Assembly (NCBI GenBank): GCA_000824825.2
Contig: LM655171.1
Coordinates: 79,007-117,590, forward strand
Direction: 5' to 3'
Length of the DNA stretch: 38,584 bases
Source of the DNA: Mesorhizobium sp. ORS 3324
Lineage (GTDB): Bacteria > Pseudomonadota > Alphaproteobacteria > Rhizobiales > Rhizobiaceae
This document shows positions 16,005 through 24,630 of the stretch, piece after piece. The notes under the pieces are model-generated. The model did no database searches and was not told where the DNA came from. It worked only from the letters and a program-made list of their open reading frames with translations. A program made the translations under genes and the position numbers. Position 1 is the stretch's first letter. Each line of letters opens with the position of its first letter.

Positions 16005-16163
16005 ATGGAAGCGATCTTTGACGACATCACCGCGGCAATTCAGCAACCTCATCCAGACGTTTCGGCTGCTGTCCGCGCCTTCGCCCTCGACTTCGCCGGC
16101 AAGCTATTGCTGGGCATTGCCATCGGCATAGGCATTGCCGTTGGCCGCCTGATCGCCGGCTAG
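16005..16163 (+). CDS. 52-residue membrane peptide
   Basis: This small gene encodes MEAIFDDITAAIQQPHPDVS, then a short amphipathic stretch and one transmembrane helix (GKLLLGIAIGIGIAVGRLIAG) at the C-terminus with a GxGxxxG-like face. AGGTGG lies about five bases upstream of the ATG at 16005, and the stop is TAG at 16161-16163. The N-terminal part is acidic and the helix is flanked by a lysine, which suggests an N-out or tail-anchored topology. Toxin-like or holin-like small membrane proteins have this look, but no family can be named. It lies about 320 bp outside the distal att repeat. Confidence 0.55.
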   Translation: MEAIFDDITAAIQQPHPDVSAAVRAFALDFAGKLLLGIAIGIGIAVGRLIAG

Positions 16164-16280
16164 AGCGTGCAGCGGCAGCAAAAGCATTCCTCCAGCGCCC
16201 CAGGTTGATCCAGGCCGGCCGCAAGGCTGGCACCAGCCGGCTATGCTAAACAGGTCGCGTCATCCACCGGAGCCACAGCC

Positions 16281-16586
16281 ATGACCTCCCCTGTTGGAAA
16301 CCAGCACAACGCTGGCGTGGTGCAGCGTAGCCTCAGACCTCAGGCGCCGTCCGAAGAGACCTTCCCCGGCAAGAGCGCCGACAGCGTTGGTCATCTTGCC
16401 AAAGTTTCGGTTGTCGAGACGGGCGACAGTGAGCCGGGCGCGCAAGGTCGGGCAGCGTCCCGGATTGCCCGAATGGATGTCACGGTGCTTCCCTCGACCG
16501 GCTCAGACGACAGCCAGGTGCCAGACACGGGAAGCGGAGGCAGCGGCACGGCTGATCAGCCTGCATCAGACAACGCTATCGGCTGA
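16281..16586 (+). CDS. Hypothetical protein, low complexity
   Basis: A 101-residue open frame rich in Ser, Gly, Ala and Asp (for example the C-terminal GSGGSGTADQPASDNAIG). It has no signal peptide, membrane helix or recognisable domain. The ATG at 16281 has CCGGAG about ten bases upstream, which is acceptable. The predicted protein is probably disordered. It could be a spurious frame in GC-rich DNA, since competing frames of similar length exist on both strands. Confidence 0.3.
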   Translation: MTSPVGNQHNAGVVQRSLRPQAPSEETFPGKSADSVGHLAKVSVVETGDSEPGAQGRAASRIARMDVTVLPSTGSDDSQVPDTGSGGSGTADQPASDNAIG

Positions 16587-16756
16587 CGCGGCCCTAAAAG
16601 CAGCCGGGCCGGGATCTTCTCGCGGGGGGCATTTTCAGGTCCGTTCGGCCGCCGGTGGATTGCGAATCACGAGCCGGTGAATCCTGGCCGGCACCAATCT
16701 CACAAGCGCGTGCGTTTGGTTGATTTCTCGGACAAAATATGCTGCTTGTCGCGCCC

Positions 16757-17146
16757 ATGAAAAAGCTCTGCCTGATGGTCCTTGCGTCCCTGACGCTGGC
16801 CTGGCCGGCCAAGGCGATGGACAACGCATTGCGCGCCGGCCTGCTGAAACTTGATCCGCAGACTCGTCTCGAGCAGCGTTGCGACGCCGAAGTGCTCGAC
16901 CGGATCAGCCACGACGATCACAACTACAAAGCCGACCGCGTCGTGGCCTATGCCTTCGCCACACCGCAGATGAGCGCCGATGCTATCAAGAGCCCAGGCG
17001 CCGCCTTCCGCAGCAAGGGTCAATGGTTCCGGCTGAAATTCAAGTGCCAGACCGCGCCCGACCACATGCAGGTGCTGCAGTTCCGCTACAAGATCGGCGA
17101 CGAGATCCCGGAAGCCGACTGGGCAAAATACAATCTCTACGACTAG
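16757..17146 (+). CDS. DUF930 family protein, exported
   Basis: The 129-residue protein (135 if translation starts at the ATG at 16739) has a signal peptide MKKLCLMVLASLTLAWPAKA. The mature part matches the DUF930 pattern found mainly in Rhizobiales: LDPQTRLEQRCDAEVLDRI, DRVVAYAFA, GAAFRSKGQWFRLKFKCQT and IGDEIPEADWAKYNL. Two conserved cysteines (in EQRCD and FKCQT) probably form a disulfide in the periplasm. The function of DUF930 is not known. The gene stands alone between a doubtful frame and terC. A hairpin with GGCC and GGAAA/TTTCC arms at 17196-17222 follows the stop by 50 bp. Confidence 0.8.
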   Translation: MKKLCLMVLASLTLAWPAKAMDNALRAGLLKLDPQTRLEQRCDAEVLDRISHDDHNYKADRVVAYAFATPQMSADAIKSPGAAFRSKGQWFRLKFKCQTAPDHMQVLQFRYKIGDEIPEADWAKYNLYD

Positions 17147-17315
17147 GTGTCGGCCGCCCCCCGCTGCCGGCGTTCGGCTGAAAATTCTTTGCACAGGCCG
17201 CGAGGAAAGTTGTTTTCCGGCCGATCCTGAATCACTGTCTTGACGCTGATACAGCGTGCCTTTAGGCCCCGTCTGGACAATTCGCGACGCCCGCCCAGGC
17301 AAGGATTTCTAGTTT

Positions 17316-18002
17316 ATGGAAATATTTACTGCCGCAGGCCTTTCGGCCCTTGTCCAGGTTGTCGCGATCGACCTCGCGCTTGCAGGTGACAATGCAATCG
17401 TGATCGGACTTGCGGCAGCCGGCCTGCCGGCAGATCAGCGCAAGCGAGCCATCCTCGTCGGCATTGCGGCGGCCACGGTCCTTCGCATCCTGTTCGCCCT
17501 GATCACGCAATGGCTGCTGAGCATCGGGCCGATGCTGCTCATCGCGGGCGGCCTGTTGCTTCTTTGGGTGTGCTGGAAGATGTGGCGCGAGCTGCGCGTC
17601 AGCCCCGACGACGAGCGCGACGCGACCGAAGCGCTGTCGAGCGACGATTACAACAAGAAGGGAACGACCGCCGGCAAAGGGCCGCGCAAGACGTTCTCGC
17701 AGGCCGCCTGGCAGATCGTCATCGCCGACGTCTCCATGTCGCTCGACAACGTGCTCGCCGTCGCCGGCGCCGCCATGAAGCACCCGACGGTGCTCGTCAT
17801 CGGCCTGGCCCTGTCGATCGCCCTGATGGGCTTTGCCGCTTCCTTTGTCGCGCGTCTGCTGCAAAAATATCGCTGGATTGCCTATCTCGGCCTGCTGATC
17901 ATCCTGTACGTGGCCATCAACATGCTGCTCGGCGGCGCCGTGCAGCAGTTTCCCGACCATTTCGCTTTCCTGGCGCCCTGGTTCGGGCCGGACGGCCACT
18001 GA
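17316..18002 (+). CDS. TerC family integral membrane protein (YjbE-like)
   Basis: TerC/YjbE/Alx proteins are multi-pass membrane proteins tied to metal (mainly manganese) export or metallation of exported enzymes. The 228-residue protein has about six to seven helices. It shows the paired family motifs: IDLALAGDNAIVIGLAAAGLP near residue 18 and IADVSMSLDNVLAVAGAA near 137. The D and N residues in GDNA and LDNV are thought to line the metal path. A hydrophilic loop of about 35 residues lies between the two halves (RVSPDDERDATEALSSDDYNKKG). I looked for a yybP-ykoY manganese riboswitch upstream and did not find its conserved core. A hairpin typical of a terminator follows. Confidence 0.9.
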   Translation: MEIFTAAGLSALVQVVAIDLALAGDNAIVIGLAAAGLPADQRKRAILVGIAAATVLRILFALITQWLLSIGPMLLIAGGLLLLWVCWKMWRELRVSPDDERDATEALSSDDYNKKGTTAGKGPRKTFSQAAWQIVIADVSMSLDNVLAVAGAAMKHPTVLVIGLALSIALMGFAASFVARLLQKYRWIAYLGLLIILYVAINMLLGGAVQQFPDHFAFLAPWFGPDGH

Positions 18003-18016
18003 GGTCGTCTCGCCAC

Positions 18017-18061
18017 AAACCGGCGCGTGCCGTCGGCGCAGCGCGGCCAATTGGCCGGTTT
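18017..18061 (+). terminator. Terminator-like hairpin after terC
   Basis: AAACCGGC (18017-18024) pairs with GCCGGTTT (18054-18061), and the loop contains a GGCCAATTGGCC palindrome. It begins 15 bp past the terC stop. A short T-rich TGCTTGCTTGC follows rather than a clean U tract, so termination is probable but not certain. Confidence 0.45.
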
Positions 18062-18127
18062 GCTTGCTTGCTGAAGCGTGCTATTGCGCCGCGCAAATTG
18101 GCTTAGCCATGCGCCAAAGATCGACGT

Positions 18128-18147
18128 GAACGGGCTTCGGCCCGTTC
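18128..18147 (+). other. UUCG tetraloop hairpin upstream of rimO
   Basis: GAACGGGC-TTCG-GCCCGTTC is a perfect 8-bp stem capped by the very stable cUUCGg loop. No U tract follows, and it ends 34 bases before the rimO start. It may be a second terC transcript end or part of the rimO 5' leader. Confidence 0.5.
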
Positions 18148-18181
18148 AGCGATCCGGCCCTTGTCTCTTGGAAAATTGCTC

Positions 18182-19495
18182 ATGTCCGCGCCTCGCGTCA
18201 GTTTCGTCAGTCTTGGTTGCCCGAAGGCGCTCGTCGATTCCGAGCGCATCATCACGCGCCTGCGCGCCGAGGGCTACGAGATCGCGCGCAAGCATGACGG
18301 CGCCGACCTCGTCGTCGTCAACACTTGCGGCTTCCTCGATTCCGCGCGCGACGAGTCGCTCAACGCCATCGGCTCCGCTCTTTCGGAAAACGGCCGCGTC
18401 ATCGTCACCGGCTGCCTCGGGGCCGAGCCGGAGGTGATCCGCGAGAAGCATCCCAATGTGCTGGCGATCACCGGTCCGCAGGCCTATGAGAGCGTGATGG
18501 CGGCGGTGCATGAGGCGGCTCCCCCCAGCCACGACCCTTACGTCGATCTGCTGCCGCCGCAGGGCGTGAAGCTCACGCCGCGCCACTACGCCTATCTGAA
18601 GATCTCGGAAGGCTGCAACAACCGCTGCACCTTCTGCATCATCCCGGCGCTGCGCGGCGACCTCGTCTCGCGCCCGGCCGCGGACGTGCTGCGCGAGGCC
18701 GAAAAGCTCGCCAAGGCCGGTGTCAAGGAAATCCTCGTCATCTCGCAGGACACCAGCGCCTACGGCATCGACATCAAGTACCAGACGAGCCTGTTCGGCG
18801 AGCGCGAGGTCCGGGCAAAATTCCTCGACCTCGCCGAGGAGCTCGGCAAGCTCGGCATCTGGATACGCATGCATTATGTGTACCCCTACCCGCATGTCGC
18901 CGATGTCATTCCGCTGATGGCGGAGGGAAAAATCCTTCCCTATCTCGACATCCCCTTCCAGCATGCCTCGCCGCAGGTGCTGAAGAACATGCGCCGGCCC
19001 GCCCATGGCGAAAAGACGCTGGAGCGCATCCGCGGCTGGCGCGAGGTCTGTCCGGATCTTGCCATTCGCTCGACCTTCATCGTCGGCTTCCCCGGCGAGA
19101 CGGAAGACGATTTCGAGATGCTGCTCGACTGGCTGGATGAGGCGAAAATCGACCGTGCCGGCTGCTTCAAATACGAACCGGTCAAGGGTGCGCGCTCCAA
19201 CGACCTCGGCCTCGAGCAGGTGCCGCAGGAGATCAAGGAAGCGCGCTGGCATCGCTTCATGCAGCGCCAGCAGAAGATCTCGGCAGCGCAGCTCGCCAGG
19301 AAGGTCGGCAAGCGGCTGCCGGTGCTGATCGACGAGGCACACGGCACCTCGGCCAAGGGCCGCACCAAATATGACGCGCCCGAGATCGACGGATCGGTGC
19401 ATATCCAGTCGCGCCGTCCGCTGCGCGCCGGCGACATCGTCACTGTCAAGGTCGACCGCGCCGACGCCTACGACCTCTACGGCTCGGCAGTCTGA
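18182..19495 (+). CDS. rimO: Ribosomal protein uS12 methylthiotransferase
   Basis: RimO is a radical-SAM enzyme with two iron-sulfur clusters that methylthiolates an aspartate in ribosomal protein S12. From the ATG at 18182 the 437-residue protein has the N-terminal methylthiotransferase domain with C13, C49 and C78. The radical-SAM motif GCNNRCTFC (C145, C149, C152) and a C-terminal TRAM domain (about 370-437, [10 protein letters not shown]...[18 protein letters not shown]) follow. [12 protein letters not shown] and [18 protein letters not shown] distinguish RimO from MiaB. A TTG at 18161 would extend it by seven residues, but the ATG fits the family start. A stem-loop terminator lies 45 bp after the stop, shared with the BMP gene on the other strand. 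Confidence 0.95.
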   Translation: MSAPRVSFVSLGCPKALVDSERIITRLRAEGYEIARKHDGADLVVVNTCGFLDSARDESLNAIGSALSENGRVIVTGCLGAEPEVIREKHPNVLAITGPQAYESVMAAVHEAAPPSHDPYVDLLPPQGVKLTPRHYAYLKISEGCNNRCTFCIIPALRGDLVSRPAADVLREAEKLAKAGVKEILVISQDTSAYGIDIKYQTSLFGEREVRAKFLDLAEELGKLGIWIRMHYVYPYPHVADVIPLMAEGKILPYLDIPFQHASPQVLKNMRRPAHGEKTLERIRGWREVCPDLAIRSTFIVGFPGETEDDFEMLLDWLDEAKIDRAGCFKYEPVKGARSNDLGLEQVPQEIKEARWHRFMQRQQKISAAQLARKVGKRLPVLIDEAHGTSAKGRTKYDAPEIDGSVHIQSRRPLRAGDIVTVKVDRADAYDLYGSAV

Positions 19496-19540
19496 TCACG
19501 CCAAAGGGAAGGCGTCTCCGGCAGGCGGCGCTGCAAATGA

Positions 19541-19566
19541 AAAGGGCGCCCCCTGAGGCGCCCTTT
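19541..19566. terminator. Bidirectional terminator between rimO and the BMP gene
   Basis: AAAGGGCGCC (19541-19550) and GGCGCCCTTT (19557-19566) form a perfect 10-bp stem with a six-base loop. CCTTTT follows on the plus strand and the mirrored end is T-rich on the minus strand. It serves the two converging genes. Confidence 0.8.
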
Positions 19567-19586
19567 CCTTTTGATCTTCCAGTCGC

Positions 19587-20654
19587 TTATTGCGGCAGCT
19601 TGTCGTCGATGCCTTTGACATAGAAATTCATGCCGAGCAGCGTGCCGTCGTCGGCAGCCTCGCCGTCCTTCAGCCAGGGCGAGCCGTCCTGCTTGGACAC
19701 CGGACCGGTGAAGGGATTCCAGCCGCCGGCGATCTTCTTCTCGGTCGCTTCGGCCATCGCCTTCACGTCGTCGGGCATGTTGGTGTAGGGCGCCAGCTTC
19801 ACGGCGCCGTCCTTGATGCCCAGCCACACATTGTCCGGCTTCCAGCTGCCGTCGAGAGCGGCCTTAACACGGCTGATGTAATACGGACCCCACTCGTCGG
19901 TGAGCGCGGTCAGCTGCGCGTTGGGCGCGAACTTGATCATGTCTGACGACTGGCCGAAGCCGTGCAGCTTGCGCTCCTCGGCGACCTGCAGCGCGGCGGT
20001 CGAATCGGTGTGCTGGACGATGATGTCGGCACCTTGGTCGAACAGCGCCTTGGCGGCGTCGGCTTCCTTGCCCGGATCGAACCAGGAGTTCACCCACACG
20101 ATCTTGACCTTGAAGTTGGGATTGACCGACTGCGCGCCGAGCATGAAGGAGTTGATGCCCATCACCACTTCCGGGATCGGGAAGGAGACGATGTAGCCGG
20201 CGAGCCCCTTCTTCGATTCCTTGGCGGCGATCTGGCCGAGCACGTAGCGGCCTTCGTAGAAGCGCGCATTGTAGATGCCGAGATTCTTGCCGGTCTTGTA
20301 GCCGGTGGCATGCTCGAACATCACCTTGGGGAACTTCTTGGCGACCTTCACCTCGGCGTCCATGAAGCCGAAGGACGTGCCGAAGATGATCTTGCACTTC
20401 TCGCGCGCCAGGCGCTCGAAGGCGCGGTCGGCGTCGGGGCCTTCCGAGACGTTCTCGAGGTAGGCGGTCTCGACCTTGTCGCCGAGCGCCTTCTCCACTT
20501 CCAGGCGGCCCTGGTCGTGCTGGTAGGAATAGCCGAAGTCGCCGATCGGACCGGTATAGACCCAGCAGGCCTTCAGCTTGTCGGCCGCCTCGGCGGTTGC
20601 CGCCAGCGACAGGGCCGCGGTCGTGGTCATCAGCGCAATAAGCAGTTTCTTCAT
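19587..20654 (-). CDS. BMP family ABC transporter substrate-binding protein
   Basis: The 355-residue protein has a signal peptide MKKLLIALMTTTAALSLAATAEA and belongs to the Bmp/PnrA group of periplasmic binding proteins, whose known ligands are mainly purine nucleosides. Visible features are GPIGDFGYSYQHDQGR near the N-terminus, GTSFGFMDAE with the preceding IIFG, and the hinge and ligand region GYIVSFPIPEVVMGINSFMLGAQ and IVQHTDSTAALQVAEE. It ends the minus-strand operon ATPase-permease-permease-BMP, separated by 51 bp from the second permease. The ligand cannot be read from sequence; a nucleoside is the conservative guess. Confidence 0.92.
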   Translation of the reverse strand: MKKLLIALMTTTAALSLAATAEAADKLKACWVYTGPIGDFGYSYQHDQGRLEVEKALGDKVETAYLENVSEGPDADRAFERLAREKCKIIFGTSFGFMDAEVKVAKKFPKVMFEHATGYKTGKNLGIYNARFYEGRYVLGQIAAKESKKGLAGYIVSFPIPEVVMGINSFMLGAQSVNPNFKVKIVWVNSWFDPGKEADAAKALFDQGADIIVQHTDSTAALQVAEERKLHGFGQSSDMIKFAPNAQLTALTDEWGPYYISRVKAALDGSWKPDNVWLGIKDGAVKLAPYTNMPDDVKAMAEATEKKIAGGWNPFTGPVSKQDGSPWLKDGEAADDGTLLGMNFYVKGIDDKLPQ

Positions 20655-20705
20655 CGTGTTACCTCTCTGAGTTAAGCCTTGGAGCTTCCCGTCTTTTTGT
20701 TGTTG

Positions 20706-21626
20706 TCAACGATCCGGAACAAATGGCTGCCCCAACGAAGCCGGCGTGTTCATCATCGTCAGCCGCTTGTTGCGCGAGATTAGAACGAGAACCACGATGG
20801 TTGCCAGATAGGGCAGCGAAGAAAGAAACTGTGAAGGCACAGGAATACCAAAAGCCTGTGCATGAAGCTGGCCGATCCACACCGCGCCGAAGATGTAGGC
20901 GCCCGCTAGCACCCGCCACGGCCGCCAGGACGCGAACACCACCAGCGCCAGCGCGATCCAGCCGCGGCCTGCACTCATGTTCTCGACCCATTGCGGCGTA
21001 TAGACGAGCGACAGGTGGCCGCCGGCAAGGCCGGCGCAGGCGCCGCCGAAGATCACGGCAAGATAGCGGTAGCGGATGACCTTGATGCCGAGCGCATGTG
21101 CTGAACTGTGGCTGTCGCCGATCGAGCGCAGCGTGAGGCCGGTGCGCGTCTTGAACAGGAACCACATCACGGCGGCGGTGAGCGCGATCGAGAGGTAGAA
21201 CAACGGATCCTGGCCGAAGATCAGCTTGCCGACGACCGGAATCGAGCTCAGGCCGGGGATATCGAGGTTGGGCAGCCTGACGCCCGGCTGGCCGACGAAG
21301 CTGGTGCCGATCATGCCCGACAGGCCGAGGCCGAGCAGCGTCAGCGACAGGCCGGTCGCCACCTGGTTGGTGGCCAAGGACAGCGTCATGACGGCGAAGA
21401 GCAGCGAAAACAGCGCGCCGACGATGATCGCGGCAAGCAGGCCGATCCAGGGCGACCCGGTAAGGTAGCCTGCCCCGAAGCCGCCGACGGCGCCCATGAT
21501 CATCATGCCTTCGACGCCCAGGTTGAGCACGCCGGAGCGCTCGACCACGAGCTCGCCGATCGCCGCGATCAAGAGCGGCGTCGCCGCGGTCGCGATGGTT
21601 AAAAGGATGTTGACGGTGATATCCAT
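20706..21626 (-). CDS. ABC transporter permease (BMP-type importer, second)
   Basis: The 306-residue protein is a multi-pass inner-membrane permease of the BPD_transp_2 family (LivH/RbsC/YufQ-like). It starts MDITVNILLTIATAATPLLIAAIGEL. The family hallmark VLNLGVEGMMIMGA appears near residue 34, followed by a helix-rich core with AGGHLSLVYTPQWVENMSAGRGWIALALVVF. The ATG at 21626 overlaps the stop of the first permease by one base (TGATG), so translation is coupled. The same frame stays open upstream to 22250 only as out-of-frame sequence of the first permease. It forms the membrane heterodimer with its neighbour. Confidence 0.92.
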   Translation of the reverse strand: MDITVNILLTIATAATPLLIAAIGELVVERSGVLNLGVEGMMIMGAVGGFGAGYLTGSPWIGLLAAIIVGALFSLLFAVMTLSLATNQVATGLSLTLLGLGLSGMIGTSFVGQPGVRLPNLDIPGLSSIPVVGKLIFGQDPLFYLSIALTAAVMWFLFKTRTGLTLRSIGDSHSSAHALGIKVIRYRYLAVIFGGACAGLAGGHLSLVYTPQWVENMSAGRGWIALALVVFASWRPWRVLAGAYIFGAVWIGQLHAQAFGIPVPSQFLSSLPYLATIVVLVLISRNKRLTMMNTPASLGQPFVPDR

Positions 21627-22738
21627 CAGCGTGCCTCCTCCAGCTTCGGCGCGGCCTCGAGTTTCGGCGCGGCAAAGCCAATCAGACGAATGCGGTAGTG
21701 AATGAGCGTGTCGCAGCCGAGCACGAAGAACAAAAGCATGCCCTGGAACACGCGCGCCACCTTGTCGGAGATGCCGAGCGCGGTCTGCACCGCCTCGCCG
21801 CCGAGATAGGTCAGCGCCAGCACCAGGCCCGCGGCGACGATACCCAACGGATTGAGCCGGCCGAGGAAGGCGACGATGATGGCGGTGAAGCCATAGCCGG
21901 GCGAGATCACCGGCTGCAACTGGCCGATGGCGCCGGACACTTCCGAGATGCCGGCAAGGCCGGCCAATGCGCCGGACAGGAGGAAGGTGAAGAACACCAT
22001 CTTGTTGAAGCCGAATCCGGCGAAGCGCCCTGCCCTCGGGCTCGAGCCCAGAACGCGGACCTCGAAGCCCTTCAGCATGCGGCTCATCATCAGCCATATT
22101 CCCACGGCCGCGACCAGCGCGAAGACGAAGCCCCAATTGGCGCGGCCGGCATCCGGCATCAGCTGCGGCAGGGTGGCCGAGTCGCTGAACTGGATGGTCT
22201 GCGGGAAGCCATGGCCCTGCGGGTCGCGCCAGGGACCGCGTACCAACCAATCGAGGAAGAGCTGCGCCACATAGACCAGCATCAGGCTGGTCAGGATCTC
22301 GTTGGTGCTGAAGCGGGTCTTGAGCAGCGCCGGGATGGAGGCATACAGCGCACCGCCTACCATGCCGAGCAAGAGCATCAGCGGCAGCACCAGCGGACCT
22401 TCGAAGTCGGGGAACAGTACCGGGATGATCGAGCCGAAGATGCTGCCCAGGATGAACTGGCCCTCCGCGCCGATGTTCCAGATGTTGGCCTTGTAGCAGA
22501 CCGACAGGCCGACAGCGATCAGGATGAGCGGCGCCGCCTTGATCGCCAGCTCGTGCAACTGCCAGACCTCGCTGACCGGCTGAATGAAGTAGACATTGAA
22601 GGCGTTGAACGGATTGACCCCGAGCAACGCGAACATGATGGCGCCGGCAATCACCGTCAGCGCGAAGGCGATGAAGGGCGAGAGCACCGAAAACAGCGCC
22701 GAGCGCTGCGGGCGTTTGACCAGTTCGAGGCGCATCAT
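21626..22738 (-). CDS. ABC transporter permease (BMP-type importer, first)
   Basis: The 370-residue multi-pass protein is the YufP-like partner permease. It has a long N-terminal region with helix FIAFALTVIAGAIMFALLG and a periplasmic loop (FIQPVSEVWQLHELAIKAAPLILIAVGL). The family signature ANIWNIGAEGQFILGSIFG is near residue 85, and GYGFTAIIVAFLGRLNPLGIV is near 290. The C-terminal tail has a short duplicated APKLEAAPKLEEA segment. Its ATG overlaps the ATPase stop by four bases (ATGA). Together with the second permease it makes the transmembrane channel. Confidence 0.92.
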   Translation of the reverse strand: MMRLELVKRPQRSALFSVLSPFIAFALTVIAGAIMFALLGVNPFNAFNVYFIQPVSEVWQLHELAIKAAPLILIAVGLSVCYKANIWNIGAEGQFILGSIFGSIIPVLFPDFEGPLVLPLMLLLGMVGGALYASIPALLKTRFSTNEILTSLMLVYVAQLFLDWLVRGPWRDPQGHGFPQTIQFSDSATLPQLMPDAGRANWGFVFALVAAVGIWLMMSRMLKGFEVRVLGSSPRAGRFAGFGFNKMVFFTFLLSGALAGLAGISEVSGAIGQLQPVISPGYGFTAIIVAFLGRLNPLGIVAAGLVLALTYLGGEAVQTALGISDKVARVFQGMLLFFVLGCDTLIHYRIRLIGFAAPKLEAAPKLEEAR

Positions 22739-24300
22739 GCCGTCTCCATGGTGTGTTCGGCGTGGCCGGGCTCGGCGCCGCCCATCAACAGGCCGATCTT
22801 CTCGAAGGTGGCTTCGGCGATCGGCAGCGGCGCGGATAGTTCGCCGTTGTGCATGACCGCGATGGCATCGGACAGCTCGAACAATTCGTCGAGGTCCTGG
22901 CTGATCACCAGAACCGCCGAGCCGCTGCGGGCAAGCTCGATCAGCGCCTGGCGGATATGGGCGGCGGCACCGGCATCCACGCCCCAGGTCGGCTGGTTGA
23001 CGACCATGACGCTCGGCTTGCGGTCGAGCTCGCGGCCGACGATGAATTTCTGCAGATTGCCGCCCGACAGCGCTGCCGCTTCCGGATCGGGCGCGCTCTT
23101 GCGCACGTCCATTGTGGCGATGATGCGCTGGGCGGCGCTGTAGACGGAACCGTTCTTGACCATGCCGCCGGAGCCGACGAAGGACTTGCCGTCGGTGGCG
23201 TGGCGCGAAAGCAAAAGGTTCTCCGAAAGCCTCATGCGGGGTGCCGCGCCATGGCCGAGGCGTTCTTCCGGCACGAAGGCAGCGCCCATCAGCCGCCGGC
23301 CGGTGATCGAGAGCGCGCCGGCATCCTTGCCGCGTATGCGGACTGAACCCGCATCCTGCTGCAGCACCTCGCCGGAGACGGATTCGAAGAACTCGCCCTG
23401 GCCGTTGCCGGCGACCCCCGCGATGCCGATCACTTCGCCGGCGCGCACGGAAAGATTGATGTTCTTGAGCGGAATGGCGAAGGGCGTCGCCGGCTTGCGG
23501 GTGAGCCCGCGGATTTCCAGCAGCGCCGGCGCCGTCTCGATGCCTTCGGCCGGCGCCCGCACCACCGCCTTGACCTCGTTGCCGACCATCATGCGCGCGA
23601 GCGAGGCTGCCGTCTCCTGGCGCGGGTTGCAGTGGCCGACCACCTTGCCGTGGCGCAGCACCGTGGCGCGATCGCAGATGCGTTTGACCTCTTCCAGCCG
23701 ATGCGAGATGTAGAGGATCGACTTGCCTTCGGAGCGCAGCCGTTCCAGCGTCTCGAACAGCTTGTCGGCTTCCTGCGGCGTCAGCACCGAGGTCGGCTCG
23801 TCGAGGATGATGAGCTGCGGCGTCTGTAAGAGGCAGCGGATGATCTCGATGCGCTGGCGCTCGCCGACGGAAAGATCGCCGACCAGCGATTCCGGATCGA
23901 GCGGCAGGCCGTAGCTGTAGGAGAGCGCCCTCGCCTTCGCGGCGATGGTGCTGATCGGCGAGCCGTCATTGAGCGAGAGCGCGATGTTCTCGGCCGCCGT
24001 CAGCGCCTCGAACAGCGAGAAATGCTGGAAGACCATGCCGATGCCGAGCTTCTTGGCTACGCCCGGGCTGGTGATCCTGACCGCCTCGCCGTCCCAGAAT
24101 ATCTCGCCGGAATTCGGCTCCAGCGAACCGAACAGCATCTTGACCAGCGTCGACTTGCCGGCGCCGTTCTCGCCGAGCAGCGCGTGGATCTCGCCCCTCG
24201 CGATGTTGAGGTCGATGTGATTGCACGCCGTCAGCGTGCCGAAAATCTTCGTAAGGCCGCGAACCTCGAGCAGGTTCGCCCTGTCATGATTTGCACTCAC
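22735..24300 (-). CDS. ABC transporter ATP-binding protein, two NBDs (BMP-type importer)
   Basis: The protein carries two fused nucleotide-binding domains, as in RbsA or YufO. NBD1 has Walker A GENGAGKST, signature LSVGERQ and Walker B IILDEPTSVL. NBD2 has a degenerate Walker A-like GVAGNGQGE, signature LSGGNLQ and a Walker B-like VMVVNQPTWGVD. A weakened second site is normal in this family. I place the start at the GTG at 24300, because GGAGG lies at 24304-24308, giving 521 residues; an ATG at 24312 would add four. It is the first gene of the operon, followed by two permeases with overlapping starts. A nucleoside-like substrate is inferred from the BMP partner. Confidence 0.93.
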   Translation of the reverse strand: MSANHDRANLLEVRGLTKIFGTLTACNHIDLNIARGEIHALLGENGAGKSTLVKMLFGSLEPNSGEIFWDGEAVRITSPGVAKKLGIGMVFQHFSLFEALTAAENIALSLNDGSPISTIAAKARALSYSYGLPLDPESLVGDLSVGERQRIEIIRCLLQTPQLIILDEPTSVLTPQEADKLFETLERLRSEGKSILYISHRLEEVKRICDRATVLRHGKVVGHCNPRQETAASLARMMVGNEVKAVVRAPAEGIETAPALLEIRGLTRKPATPFAIPLKNINLSVRAGEVIGIAGVAGNGQGEFFESVSGEVLQQDAGSVRIRGKDAGALSITGRRLMGAAFVPEERLGHGAAPRMRLSENLLLSRHATDGKSFVGSGGMVKNGSVYSAAQRIIATMDVRKSAPDPEAAALSGGNLQKFIVGRELDRKPSVMVVNQPTWGVDAGAAAHIRQALIELARSGSAVLVISQDLDELFELSDAIAVMHNGELSAPLPIAEATFEKIGLLMGGAEPGHAEHTMETA

Positions 24301-24580
24301 AGTGCCTCCCATCCAGTTTCCCGGACATGTTCTGTGTTCCCGCTAGTATCGTATGCGCGGCCGGCTTCGGTCGGAAAGCGCCACCCAACTTGAAAGAGCT
24401 TCAAGAATTCCAGCGGAAACTCAAGGGGTAAGATACACCTATTGGGAGCTTGCGAAAAACTGACGGGCCCTTTGGGCAAACCGTGCCCTCATCCACGGCA
24501 TGGCGCTGAAGAACGAGGCAGCCGCCTAGAGCGTGTCGCGCTGAAGGCGGACTCGGGCGAGGCGCTTCAAGTCTTTGTTT
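24301..24580. other. Promoter region of the BMP-type importer
   Basis: About 280 bp upstream of the ATPase gene and downstream of qor, with no supported gene. The part from 24529 onward resembles the left half of the family A repeat unit as I remember it from Mesorhizobium. I cannot pick out the promoter with confidence. Confidence 0.35.
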
Positions 24581-24630
24581 GATGCATGTCGTTCTCCCAA
24601 AACAGCTGCGCACTTTTGGGCGACATGCAT
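24581..24630. repeat. Palindromic intergenic repeat (family A, copy 2)
   Basis: A 50-bp inverted repeat: ATGCATGTCG (24582-24591) with CGACATGCAT (24621-24630), plus inner CCCAAAA (24596-24602) and TTTTGGG (24614-24620). It abuts the TAA stop of the quinone oxidoreductase (24630-24632, minus strand), so it would form the 3' end of that transcript. It has the same plan as 6640-6690. Confidence 0.75.

Noticed and set aside
17147..17315. Possible manganese riboswitch before terC
   Set aside because: The conserved core of the yybP-ykoY motif is absent; only a simple hairpin is present.
22735..24300. Degenerate second nucleotide-binding site in the importer ATPase as damage
   Set aside because: A weak second Walker A and an altered Walker B are normal in RbsA/YufO-type double ATPases.
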